Shown here piece after piece: positions 7,978 to 14,581 of a stretch of 64,000 nt of DNA; the first letter of the stretch is position 1; the number at the start of each line of letters is the position of its first letter. The notes beneath the pieces are model-generated. The model saw only the letters and a program-made list of their open reading frames with translations, had not been told where the DNA came from and ran no database searches. The position numbers were made by a program, and so were the translations under genes. Origin of the DNA: Streptococcus parasanguinis CC87K (lineage in GTDB: Bacteria > Bacillota > Bacilli > Lactobacillales > Streptococcaceae); assembly GCF_000507765.1 (NCBI RefSeq), contig NZ_KI669403.1, positions 159,706 to 223,705 on the forward strand. The letters run 5' to 3'.

Positions 7978-8117
7978 CTTTTCACCTCCTCAAAATGTTC
8001 TATGATCTTCTTTTCAGCTTCTTCATTTGTACCTAATGGCAGTAATAAAAGATTAAAAGGAGCATTATATACTGCTTTGTTAAAATCTTTAGACGGTTCA
8101 TAATATCTTACTTCCAT
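7962..8117 (-). CDS. Small island protein, 51 aa
   Basis: 51-residue frame starting MEVRYYEPSKDFNKAVYN and ending EEVKRCIDK. GAGGT precedes the ATG at eight to nine bases. It begins six bases after the end of the HTH gene and overlaps the start of the 171-residue gene by 16 bases, so it fits the tight operon spacing on both sides. No family recognised. Confidence 0.6.
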   Translation of the reverse strand: MEVRYYEPSKDFNKAVYNAPFNLLLLPLGTNEEAEKKIIEHFEEVKRCIDK

Positions 8118-8123
8118 TTCTAT

Positions 8124-8390
8124 TTACCTCACTGATAAGAACAAATAAATGTCACTTGGGCGATAATAAACTTTTCTAGCTCTCTCCATAGGAGTTTGAA
8201 AACGTTGTAAACCCATCATTTCCCAATTTCTTAGTGTTTCTCCTGAGACTCCTAGGGCCTCTTTTAATTCTTCTCTAGTAATAAGATCTAGTTTCCCTTT
8301 TCGTTCCATTTCTAAATTCACAAGGGTTTCTAAAGTCTCTTTTTGAGTTTGAAGCCATTCCAATTGAATTTCCTTTGAAAGTAATTCCAT
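8124..8390 (-). CDS. Small helix-turn-helix DNA-binding protein (excisionase/MerR-like)
   Basis: 88 residues. The N-terminal half is a helical lead (about 1-35). Residues 36-85 form a winged-helix domain: LITREELKEALGVSGETLRNW is a clear helix-turn-helix and RKVYYRPSDIYLFL is the wing and end, as in excisionase/DUF771-type phage proteins. In satellites a protein of this kind in the early operon is usually an Xis or an operon activator. Which of the two cannot be decided here. Upstream and downstream genes are close, and transcription probably starts at the promoter before the 65-residue regulator or a second one near 9300. Confidence 0.75.
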   Translation of the reverse strand: MELLSKEIQLEWLQTQKETLETLVNLEMERKGKLDLITREELKEALGVSGETLRNWEMMGLQRFQTPMERARKVYYRPSDIYLFLSVR

Positions 8391-8403
8391 ATCCTTACCC
8401 CTT

Positions 8404-8595
8404 TCAATTAAAACGCTTGCCAGCTAGCCAAACATAAGCCCCATAATCTGGATTTAATCCTTTTGAAACTTCTACCTTTTCTTTTTCTTCAACTGGTTTG
8501 ATTGGACTGGGTCTATTCCATATTTTCCATACAATTTTAAATAGAATTACAAGTAAAATAATGGTTTTGTCAGTTGGTAAATTCCATTCATTCAT
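8404..8595 (-). CDS. Small single-pass membrane protein, 63 aa
   Basis: 63 residues with one hydrophobic helix at about 11-25 (IILLVILFKIVWKIW) and a charged tail. No lipobox or cleavage site. It lies 13 bases from the HTH gene. Short membrane proteins of this type are common and uncharacterised in phage early regions; interference with helper or competing phages is one possibility without direct support. Confidence 0.6.
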   Translation of the reverse strand: MNEWNLPTDKTIILLVILFKIVWKIWNRPSPIKPVEEKEKVEVSKGLNPDYGAYVWLAGKRFN

Positions 8596-8696
8596 TTTAT
8601 TTCCCTCATTCTCTTTTTAACTTCTACACGCCTCTAAATCAGCTTTTTCCTGATCTTTAGGCGGTTTATAGCGGTTTTTCATGGATAGATATCCAT

Positions 8697-8897
8697 TTAT
8701 ATCATCTTTCTATAATTATTGGCCTGTTCAGTATGTTCTAAAATAAGTTGGTTTATAGCTTGAATTACAGTATTTAATAAAGCTGATGAATTTTTACCGT
8801 CTTCCATACTAGCCATTTCTAAGACTAGTTGAATTTCACTCAACTGTGAACAAATCCTTTCATACTCAACTAAAACATCATTTGTTTTTACTGTCAT
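8697..8897 (-). CDS. Island hypothetical protein, 66 aa
   Basis: 66 residues, entirely helical in character (leucine/isoleucine/glutamate-rich, coiled-coil-like), no membrane segment. AAGGAACAAGAAAACAAT precedes the ATG. It lies in the leftward operon between the 52-residue gene and the small membrane protein. Function unknown. Confidence 0.6.
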   Translation of the reverse strand: MTVKTNDVLVEYERICSQLSEIQLVLEMASMEDGKNSSALLNTVIQAINQLILEHTEQANNYRKMI

Positions 8898-9072
8898 ATT
8901 GTTTTCTTGTTCCTTTCAATTGCCATTTCCTATACTGAGTTAGCAACACTCCAAACGCTAGGCTATTGCCCCAAGTTGGCGAACGCTTGTAGTGGTGTTT
9001 CGTGGGAAATCACCCACATTTTTTCTAAACAAAGCCTTTAAATTGTCCTGTCAGCATGGCTTTTCTTATACA

Positions 9073-9104
9073 GTTTTCTTTTTTCACCTATCCGCTTGCC
9101 TGTT
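9073..9104. repeat. Island direct repeat, copy 1
   Basis: 32 bases (core TCACCTATCCGCTTGCCTGT) repeated at 10611-10642 with a single mismatch. Between 8898 and 9114 I see no convincing gene. This repeat and a GGGAAATCACCCAC hairpin-like element are the only structures noted there. Confidence 0.85.
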
Positions 9105-9114
9105 TAATAAGTGA

Positions 9115-9273
9115 TTATTTATTTAATTTTTGTTCATGTTCTATCTGATCTCCAAGTCTTTTATAAAAGATATCAAAATCAGATCTTGTAATTTCTCCAT
9201 GGTATAGTTGTGAAACCAATGTCACTGCCCTACTTAATAAGCGGGGATAATGGGAAAACTTCTTTCCTTTCAT
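9115..9273 (-). CDS. Small island protein, 52 aa
   Basis: 52-residue frame starting MKGKKFSHYPRLLSRAV and ending HEQKLNK. AGAGAGGT lies nine bases before the ATG. It is basic at the N terminus and helical, with no recognised domain. It is the first gene after the 65-residue regulator in the leftward operon and could belong to the regulatory module. Confidence 0.55.
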   Translation of the reverse strand: MKGKKFSHYPRLLSRAVTLVSQLYHGEITRSDFDIFYKRLGDQIEHEQKLNK

Positions 9274-9302
9274 CTTGTGTACCTCTCTAATTTCTGATAT
9301 AC

Positions 9303-9402
9303 TAGGTACATAAAAAGTATTTAGAAAGTATTCTTTCTAGGTACCTGTTTCTTTTAAGTCATATACTCAATTTTTGGCGAAGGCGAGTATTTGACTTTTT
9401 TT
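9303..9402. promoter_or_regulatory. Regulatory stretch with repeats and a rightward-facing hairpin
   Basis: Two direct copies of CTAGGTAC (9303-9310 and 9337-9344) flank the palindrome TAGAAAG-TATT-CTTTCTA. A further inverted repeat AAGTCATATACTC / GAGTATTTGACTT (9356-9368 and 9385-9397, one mismatch) is followed by a T-run on the plus strand, giving terminator geometry for rightward transcripts. A second leftward promoter (TTTCTA-17-TAGTAT) is possible here but weak. Confidence 0.4.
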
Positions 9403-9444
9403 GTTGTCTTTTTTTGAAAATCATGTATACATTATGTATCCTTC

Positions 9445-9642
9445 CTAATCTTTCACATCTAGAAATTCATCAATAGTTACCCCTAGAAAACTTGAAACTT
9501 TCTTCAAAGTATCCAATGTTGGACTTTTTGCCCGTTCATAGTATAATGCCGTTAGTGTACTTTTTGAAATTCCTGTAGCTTCTGCAACGTCAGAAGTCTT
9601 TTTCCGTTGCTTTGCTAATAACAGGCGCATATTATTCTTCAT
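9445..9642 (-). CDS. XRE-family regulator (Cro/Str-like), 65 aa
   Basis: 65 residues made of a single HTH_3/XRE domain, with the helix-turn-helix at about 16-38 (TSDVAEATGISKSTLTALYY). The C-terminal sequence (LDTLKKVSSFLGVTIDEFLD) is typical of Cro-type minimal repressors. AAAGGAGGTATAAC gives a strong ribosome-binding site. It is transcribed leftward from a perfect TTGACA-17-TATAAT promoter, divergent from the larger repressor. In SaPI/PICI terms it occupies the Str position and heads the excision/replication operon. Confidence 0.85.
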   Translation of the reverse strand: MKNNMRLLLAKQRKKTSDVAEATGISKSTLTALYYERAKSPTLDTLKKVSSFLGVTIDEFLDVKD

Positions 9643-9699
9643 GTTATACCTCCTTTACATATCAACTCCAATAAAATGAAAGGTGCTCATCTTGAAAAG

Positions 9700-9716
9700 T
9701 TGTAATTTTTGTTCAA
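9700..9716. promoter_or_regulatory. Repressor operator O1
   Basis: TTGTAATTTTTGTTCAA, a dyad of the form TTGnA(C/A)-N5-GTnCAA. It lies downstream of the start point of the leftward promoter. Its start is 40 bp from O2, about four helical turns. Confidence 0.6.
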
Positions 9717-9733
9717 CATCTGCTGACACGATT

Positions 9734-9762
9734 ATTATATTGTACTTTTTGTTCAATGTCAA
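9734..9762 (-). promoter_or_regulatory. Leftward early promoter with operator O2 filling its spacer
   Basis: On the minus strand TTGACA (9757-9762) and TATAAT (9734-9739) are both perfect consensus and separated by exactly 17 bases. Those 17 bases (9740-9756) are the operator TTGTACTTTTTGTTCAA. Repressor bound there would exclude RNA polymerase directly. It drives the 65-residue regulator and probably the whole leftward operon. Confidence 0.75.
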
Positions 9763-9780
9763 TAGTTTTTTTAAAAAAAG

Positions 9781-9821
9781 TTGTAATTTTTTTTCACTGT
9801 AAAACTAAAACGTGATATAAT
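9781..9821 (+). promoter_or_regulatory. Promoter of the CI-like repressor with degenerate operator O3
   Basis: TATAAT at 9816-9821 with TTCACT at 9793-9798 (17-bp spacer) lies upstream of the rightward repressor gene. TTGTAATTTTTTTTCAC (9781-9797) is a weaker copy of the operator and overlaps the -35, at 41 bp spacing from O2. This would allow autoregulation. Confidence 0.55.
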
Positions 9822-9845
9822 AATCTTGAAAGGTGTTACTTATAA

Positions 9846-10283
9846 ATGAATAGACTTAAAGAACTTAGGCTTAATAAAGAAGAAAATGGAAAAGTTGGAG
9901 TTACTCAACAAGAGGTAGCTGACAAAATAGGTGTAACAAAACGAACATATATATACTGGGAAAAGAACGAGAGACAGATCAAGTCAGAGAAAGCTCAACT
10001 TTTAGCAGATTATTTTAAAGTTGATGTGGGCTATTTGCTAGGTTATACTGATGAACCCCATAAATCTATGTACGACTTGGCTCAGCAAAATCCAGAGGAT
10101 TTCCCTAGTGATGAAGACGATCTCCAAGACATTACCCCCCAAGGACTTGTGGACGCTTCTTCAGAAAATAATAAAAGATATTTTTATATAGAAAACATAA
10201 CTAATTTTGTAAAAGATAAAAAAACTACAAATAGTAAGTTAAAGTTGCTATCTGATATAGTAGATAATTTCAAAAAGTCGTAA
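9846..10283 (+). CDS. XRE-family repressor (CI/Stl-like master repressor)
   Basis: 145 residues. The N-terminal XRE helix-turn-helix (about 1-65) contains TQQEVADKIGVTKRTYIYWEKNERQI and ends with LADYFKVDVGYLLGYTD, the standard end of the domain. Residues 70-145 form an acidic linker and a short C-terminal domain. There is no S24/LexA-type protease domain and no catalytic Ser/Lys pair, so it is not expected to be cleaved by RecA. Like Stl of SaPIs, it would be relieved by a helper-phage protein. It is divergent from the Cro-like gene. The stop codon sits inside the first palindrome of the array that follows. Confidence 0.85.
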   Translation: MNRLKELRLNKEENGKVGVTQQEVADKIGVTKRTYIYWEKNERQIKSEKAQLLADYFKVDVGYLLGYTDEPHKSMYDLAQQNPEDFPSDEDDLQDITPQGLVDASSENNKRYFYIENITNFVKDKKTTNSKLKLLSDIVDNFKKS

Positions 10284-10601
10284 CGTTTCGACTTTTTGAA
10301 AAGCAACTTACCCTATTTTAAAATTACCCAACGTTGGGTAATATTAAATGCTACTTTAATAATCACGACTACATTATTAACCTAAAAGCGACAACGTTGT
10401 CGTTTATCAAATTTCGTAACGTTTCGAAATGTTGCAACGTTGCAACATAACCTAAGATCGTTCAACGTTGAACGATTTCAAATTACTCAACGTTGAGTAA
10501 TTTGAAATTATGGGACGTCACATAATTTAGAAGGCCCAAGAAATGGCAAATACGACCACATGGTCGCATTTAATAAACTTGAAAAGTGACAACGTTGTCA
10601 C
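10271..10601. repeat. Array of ten different palindromes, mostly centred on CAACGTTG
   Basis: Palindromes at 10271-10298, 10323-10342, 10389-10402, 10411-10430, 10429-10448, 10457-10476, 10475-10508 (34 bp, perfect), 10507-10526, 10548-10571 and 10586-10601. Eight have AACGTT at the exact centre, six of them CAACGTTG; the eighth has GACGTC and the ninth CACA. The arms differ from unit to unit but are self-complementary within each unit. Six are perfect. Centre-to-centre distances are 48, 63, 25, 18, 28, 25, 25, 43 and 34 bp. The array fills the gap between repressor and integrase and has no plausible ORF. Function unknown. Confidence 0.85.
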
Positions 10602-10610
10602 ATTTATTTA

Positions 10611-10642
10611 GTTTTCTTTTCTCACCTATCCGCTTGCCTGTT
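10611..10642. repeat. Island direct repeat, copy 2
   Basis: 32 bases matching 9073-9104 with one mismatch, ending three bases before the integrase ribosome-binding site. The two copies bracket the regulatory module and the palindrome array. Confidence 0.85.
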
Positions 10643-10660
10643 GATGGAAAGGAAAGAAAA

Positions 10661-11824
10661 ATGAATATCAAAACCGTAGTAAAAAAGAATGGCCAAACTG
10701 TCTACCGTGCTAGTGTTTATTTAGGTGTAGATCAGATGACGGGGAAAAAGTCCCGTACCACTGTTACGGCTAATACTAAAACGGCAGTCAAAATCAAGGC
10801 TAGGGAAGCTATTAATACTTTTGCCAACAATGGATATTGTGCTAAAAATAAACCAACGATCACTACTTATAGAGAGTTAGTTGCTCTATGGTGGGAGAGT
10901 TATAAGAACACAATCAAACCAAACTCCCAACAATCTATGGAGGGTATTGTAAGGCTTCATATTTTGCCCGTTTTTGGCGATTATAAACTAAATAGCTTAA
11001 CTACCCCTATTATTCAGCAACAAGTAAATAAATGGGCAGATAGAGCGAATAGAGGGGAGAAGGGGGCATACGCAAATTATAGTTTTCTAAACAATATTAA
11101 CCGCCGTATACTTCAATATGGAGTTACTATGCAAGTGATCCAGCACAATCCAGCCCGTGATGTTATTATTCCGCGTAAGCAACAAGCAAAAGAACAAAAG
11201 ATTAGATTTTTTAGCAATCAAGAATTAAAGAAATTTCTAGCCTATCTTGATAGTTTGGATCTAAATTTATATGAAAATCTTTTTGATTACGTTCTTTATA
11301 AAACTTTGCTGGCCAGTGGTTGCCGTATTGGGGAAGTTCTAGCCCTTGAATGGTCTGATATAGACCTTAAAACAGGTACGATCAGTATATCTAAGACTTT
11401 AAACAGATATCAAGAAACAAATACCCCTAAATCAAAAGCAGGCCTAAGAGATATTGAAATAGATCCAGCGACTATCTCACTTTTAAAGCAGTATAAAAAG
11501 CGCCAACAAGTAGAATGTTGGAAGCTGGGAAGGTCTGAAAATATTGTGTTCACACCTTTTACTACTAAATACGCTTACGCTTGCTTATTGAGAAAAAGAC
11601 TACAGGGGCATTTTAAGAGTGCTGGGGTACCCGATATAAGTTTTCATGGTTTTCGTCATACCCATGCTACTATTATGCTTTACGCTGGAATAGAGGCTAA
11701 AGATCTGCAATATAGACTAGGCCACTCTAATATAACAATGACATTAAATACATACGTCCACGCTACAAAAGAAGGCGCAAAAAAAGCCGTCTCAATATTT
11801 GAAACGGCAATCAGCAATTTATAA
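10661..11824 (+). CDS. int: Tyrosine-type site-specific integrase of the island
   Basis: 387 residues from the ATG at 10661, chosen because GGAAAGGAAAG lies just upstream; an in-frame GTG at 10586 falls inside a palindrome without a ribosome-binding site. There is an N-terminal AP2-like arm-binding domain (about 1-60), a SAM-like core-binding domain (65-160) and a C-terminal catalytic domain. Catalytic residues are Arg222 (GCRIGE), a Lys near 257-259 (PKSKAG), His329/Arg332 (HGFRH), His355 (LGH) and the nucleophile Tyr365 (NTYVHA). It integrates and excises the island at the 24-bp repeats. It is the last gene before attR. Confidence 0.93.
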   Translation: MNIKTVVKKNGQTVYRASVYLGVDQMTGKKSRTTVTANTKTAVKIKAREAINTFANNGYCAKNKPTITTYRELVALWWESYKNTIKPNSQQSMEGIVRLHILPVFGDYKLNSLTTPIIQQQVNKWADRANRGEKGAYANYSFLNNINRRILQYGVTMQVIQHNPARDVIIPRKQQAKEQKIRFFSNQELKKFLAYLDSLDLNLYENLFDYVLYKTLLASGCRIGEVLALEWSDIDLKTGTISISKTLNRYQETNTPKSKAGLRDIEIDPATISLLKQYKKRQQVECWKLGRSENIVFTPFTTKYAYACLLRKRLQGHFKSAGVPDISFHGFRHTHATIMLYAGIEAKDLQYRLGHSNITMTLNTYVHATKEGAKKAVSIFETAISNL

Positions 11825-11888
11825 ATACAGTAAAATACAGGGTGAACCTGAAAAGGTACACCCTCTTACTATACAAAAATTAGTCATA

Positions 11889-11912
11889 GGTAACTAAAAG
11901 GGTAGTAAAAAG
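11889..11912. repeat. Right attachment site (attR core)
   Basis: 24 bases matching attL except for one base. It is 65 bp after the integrase stop and directly abuts the rpsD terminator; the AGTAAAAAG end of the core supplies the terminator's T-tract on the minus strand. Confidence 0.75.
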
Positions 11913-11953
11913 AAACAAAGCACTCTAGGGAAAATACCTAAAGTGCTTTGTTT
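11913..11953 (-). terminator. rpsD terminator
   Basis: AAACAAAGCACT / AGTGCTTTGTTT (12 bp) with an inner CTAGG / CCT extension forms a strong hairpin. On the minus strand it is followed by CTTTTTACT, which lies in the attR core. The site of integration is therefore the 3' edge of this terminator. Confidence 0.88.
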
Positions 11954-11987
11954 GAAGGCTTTCCAGCCTATCATAGTTAAAAAGATA

Positions 11988-12599
11988 TTACAACATTTTG
12001 TTGTAGAATTCAACGACAAGTGCTTCGTTGATTTCTGGGTTGATTTCATCGCGTTCTGGAAGGCGAGTCAATGAACCTTCAAGTTTGTCAGCATCGAATG
12101 ATACGAATGCTGGACGTCCAACTGTAGCTTCAACAGCTTCAAGGATAGCTGGAACCTTAGCTGATTTTTCGCGAACTGAGATCACTTGACCTGGAGTTAC
12201 GCGGTATGAAGGGATATCAACGCGTTTTCCGTCAACAAGGATGTGACCGTGGTTAACGAATTGACGAGCTTGACGACGAGTAGTCGCAAGTCCAAGACGG
12301 TAAACAACGTTATCCAAACGACGTTCCAAAAGAAGCATGAAGTTGAAACCGACAGTTCCTTCTTTAACTTTAGTAGCTTGTACGAACAAGTTACGGAATT
12401 GTTTTTCACCAAGTCCGTAAGAGAAACGAAGTTTTTGTTTTTCAGCTAATTGCAAACCGTATTCTGACAATTTTGAACGGTTGTTTGGTCCGTGTTGACC
12501 TGGTACGTAGTTACGACGTGCCAATTCTTTACCTGTACCTGTAAGTGACAAGCCAAGACGGCGAGATTGTTTCCAAGATGGTCCTGTATAACGTGACAT
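11988..12599 (-). CDS. rpsD: 30S ribosomal protein S4
   Basis: 203 residues, normal for bacterial S4. It starts [26 protein letters not shown]. The S4 RNA-binding domain lies at about 93-157 ([20 protein letters not shown]). S4 is a primary 16S rRNA binder that nucleates 30S body assembly. In several Firmicutes it also represses its own mRNA through a structured leader. AGGAGG sits seven to eight bases before the ATG. The gene is monocistronic here, with its own promoter and terminator. Confidence 0.98.
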   Translation of the reverse strand: MSRYTGPSWKQSRRLGLSLTGTGKELARRNYVPGQHGPNNRSKLSEYGLQLAEKQKLRFSYGLGEKQFRNLFVQATKVKEGTVGFNFMLLLERRLDNVVYRLGLATTRRQARQFVNHGHILVDGKRVDIPSYRVTPGQVISVREKSAKVPAILEAVEATVGRPAFVSFDADKLEGSLTRLPERDEINPEINEALVVEFYNKML

Positions 12600-12759
12600 G
12601 TGAAATGTCCTCCTATAAAAATAATTTTTGTAGGAAATAACGTTTTAGACAAACCTGATTCGTTCAGAACGCCTTCGCCCAAACAGCAAAGGTTACTTTT
12701 CTAGCTGGCTTCCTGTTGACGAGCTTCATTTTGTCCTGCTGTCATTTCGCACAAATTCT

Positions 12760-12788
12760 ATTCTATCACGGAATAGAAACTTTGTAAA
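12760..12788 (-). promoter_or_regulatory. rpsD promoter and start of a roughly 150-nt leader
   Basis: On the minus strand TTTACA (12783-12788), a 17-bp spacer and TAGAAT (12760-12765). Transcription would leave about 150 nt of leader before rpsD, enough for an S4 autoregulatory structure. I did not fold it. Confidence 0.65.
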
Positions 12789-12804
12789 GTCCTTCAAAAC
12801 AATT

Positions 12805-13536
12805 TCAATGAAATTCAGACAATAATTCTATGATTCGTTTTTTATATTGCAATTGTTGCCAGTCTCTATCCGTTGCTGGATCCCATTTTAAAGGAAGATC
12901 TGCAATAATTTCACCGGGATTATGATTTAAGATATAGATCCGGTCACTCAATGTCAAAGCTTCTTCGATACTATGAGTGATCACTAGAGTGGTGAGACCA
13001 AGACGTTCCTTACTGTCTAGATACCAGTGATAAAGATCCTGCCTTGTCAATTCATCTAAGGCACTAAAAGCTTCATCTAATAGGAAGACAGAATGACCCA
13101 GAAGATAGGTTCTCAATAGCGCCACCCGTTGCCGCATCCCCCCACTCAGGGCATTGGGATAAAGGTTGGCAATACTTCCCAATTTAAATTCATCTAACAA
13201 TTTTAGAGCTGTAGATGCCGCCTCTTCCTTAGGAATCTTTTTTAATTGAAGGGGAAGAATAATATTTCCCAATACTGTCTTATGTTCCAACAAAAGATCC
13301 TTTTGTAGCATATAGCTGACTTTCCCAAAGGAGATCGGAGCATTATCTACTTCTATGGTACCCTTTTGTAAGGGAAGGATCCCAGCAATTAAATTAAACA
13401 AGGTTGATTTCCCTACCCCACTCGGACCTAGAATAGAGACGATCTCTCCTTTTTGCACTTCTAGTGATACATTGTTTAAAACTGCTTTATCTCCAAAAGA
13501 GAAACTTACATCTTTTACGGTTAAAATATCAGTCAC
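12805..13536 (-). CDS. thiZ: ABC transporter ATP-binding protein, thiamin-precursor uptake (ThiZ-like)
   Basis: 243 residues. GPSGVGKST (Walker A, 37-45), LSGGMRQR (signature, 130-137), FLLDE (Walker B, 151-155) and a switch His in VITHS are all intact. It belongs to the nitrate/taurine/HMP importer ATPase group. It supplies energy for uptake of a thiamin pyrimidine precursor by the permease and binding protein encoded just upstream. It overlaps the substrate-binding gene by 8 bases. Specificity is inferred from the binding protein and the TPP riboswitch at the head of the operon. Confidence 0.88.
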   Translation of the reverse strand: MTDILTVKDVSFSFGDKAVLNNVSLEVQKGEIVSILGPSGVGKSTLFNLIAGILPLQKGTIEVDNAPISFGKVSYMLQKDLLLEHKTVLGNIILPLQLKKIPKEEAASTALKLLDEFKLGSIANLYPNALSGGMRQRVALLRTYLLGHSVFLLDEAFSALDELTRQDLYHWYLDSKERLGLTTLVITHSIEEALTLSDRIYILNHNPGEIIADLPLKWDPATDRDWQQLQYKKRIIELLSEFH

Positions 13537-14524
13537 CTACCAATTCGTTTGTGAAACCTTTGTCTTCTAAGTCATTTGAAACCAATCCTTGCTCTTTTGC
13601 CCAAGCATAAAAAGCATTCCAACGCTTGGAGTCAAACTGCCCCCATTTATCCTTGTCTGAAGCATATTGACTGGAAAGATATTTTTGGGAAGCAAGTACA
13701 AAATCACGCTGGTTAGCTAAGGCAGGGGCCTGTTTGATCAAGATATCCGCAGCTTCTTCTGGATGCTCTATAGCATATTGGTAGCCTTTTTTCACCGCCT
13801 GAATGAATTTTTTTGCTTCCTCTTTATGAGACTTTAAATAGTCATTGTTAACAATAATAACAGGCGAATAGTAGTCAAATGCAGGAACAAAATCTTTCAT
13901 ATAGAAGAAATTTGTCTTCATTCCCTTTTGCTCAGCCAAAATTCCATCCCAACCATGATAAATCCAAGCAGCATCAAAGACCTTATTTTCAATCGGAGTA
14001 ATAGAATTTGAATCACTATTTGGAACCAATTTTACTTGATTAAAATCAGCCCCCTCTTTTTTCATCATCGATTTGATCATTTCCAACTCAATTGGATCAT
14101 TCCAGGTACCATACTTCTTACCAACCAAATCTTTTGGACTTGTGATCGCTGCATCTTTTCTTGAAATAATTCCTGACGTATTGTGTTCGACGATAGCTGC
14201 AACAGCGGTAATACCCGCACCTTTATCCAATTTCTTGGCCATAGAATCTTGGAAATAAATACCAAATGGAGCTTTCCCATTGATAATCAAATCAGAACTA
14301 CTGTCTTCCGGAGGAAGTTTTATATCTACATCCAGTCCTGCTTCTTTAAAGTACCCTTTTTCCTTTGCTACATAGAGACCCGTATGATTGGTATTCGGGG
14401 TCCAATCTAGAATAAAATCAATCTTTTTCAAACCACTTGACGATTGCTTGACAGAATTTTGACAAGCACTCAAGAAAACAAATCCCAATATTATTGAGAA
14501 AAATAAACCTATTGACTTTTTCAT
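13529..14524 (-). CDS. thiY: Lipoprotein substrate-binding protein, NMT1/THI5-like (ThiY-like)
   Basis: 331 residues. Signal sequence with lipobox LSAC (Cys21), so it is a membrane-anchored lipoprotein. The mature part is an NMT1/THI5-type periplasmic-binding fold: FILDWTPNTNHTGLYVAKEKG is the typical opening strand-helix of pyrimidine (HMP/FAMP) binding proteins. It captures a thiamin pyrimidine precursor outside the cell for the ThiX/ThiZ transporter. It lies between permease and ATPase genes in one leftward operon controlled by the TPP riboswitch. Confidence 0.87.
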   Translation of the reverse strand: MKKSIGLFFSIILGFVFLSACQNSVKQSSSGLKKIDFILDWTPNTNHTGLYVAKEKGYFKEAGLDVDIKLPPEDSSSDLIINGKAPFGIYFQDSMAKKLDKGAGITAVAAIVEHNTSGIISRKDAAITSPKDLVGKKYGTWNDPIELEMIKSMMKKEGADFNQVKLVPNSDSNSITPIENKVFDAAWIYHGWDGILAEQKGMKTNFFYMKDFVPAFDYYSPVIIVNNDYLKSHKEEAKKFIQAVKKGYQYAIEHPEEAADILIKQAPALANQRDFVLASQKYLSSQYASDKDKWGQFDSKRWNAFYAWAKEQGLVSNDLEDKGFTNELVGD

Positions 14525-14581
14525 TAGCTATACCTCTTTTACATTTTTGTCAATTTAATTTTTACACCATTTACAAGTTTG

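Larger units (their letters stand above)
2424..11912. mobile_element. Integrated phage satellite (PICI-like chromosomal island), about 9.5 kb
   Basis: It is bounded by imperfect 24-bp direct repeats at 2424-2447 and 11889-11912 (one mismatch). It carries a tyrosine integrase at the right end, divergent XRE/CI-type regulators, a leftward operon of small phage-type genes, a VapE-family primase-helicase followed by an iteron-rich origin-like region, and a ClpP-like prohead protease. No terminase, portal, major capsid, tail or lysis gene is recognisable. This set (int, divergent repressors, pri-rep, ori, few morphogenesis genes) is the hallmark of phage-inducible chromosomal islands. The small size could mean a minimal or partly decayed member. 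No gene inside is visibly frameshifted. Confidence 0.8.

Noticed and set aside
8623..8682. 19-codon frame (MKNRYKPPKDQEKADLEACRS-like) in the island operon
   Set aside because: Very short, with no clear Shine-Dalgarno; cannot be separated from chance.
9846..10283. LexA-like self-cleaving phage repressor
   Set aside because: The C-terminal part is too short and lacks the Ser/Lys dyad and cleavage site of S24 proteins.
10271..10601. Integron attC array (RYYYAAC / GTTRRRY halves occur in some palindromes)
   Set aside because: Only three palindromes satisfy both half-site rules, units are far too short for attC, no cassettes lie between them, and the integrase is a phage type without the IntI-specific insertion.
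10271..10601. CRISPR array
   Set aside because: The units are inverted palindromes with varying arms and irregular spacing, not direct repeats with uniform spacers, and there are no cas genes.
10586..10660. GTG start giving a 412-residue integrase
   Set aside because: It lies inside the last palindrome and has no ribosome-binding site, while the ATG at 10661 has a strong one. The extra 25 residues do not look like the family.
2424..11912. Complete or defective prophage
   Set aside because: No terminase, portal, capsid, tail or lysis genes; size and gene order fit a satellite. Loss of those genes from a prophage cannot be wholly excluded.
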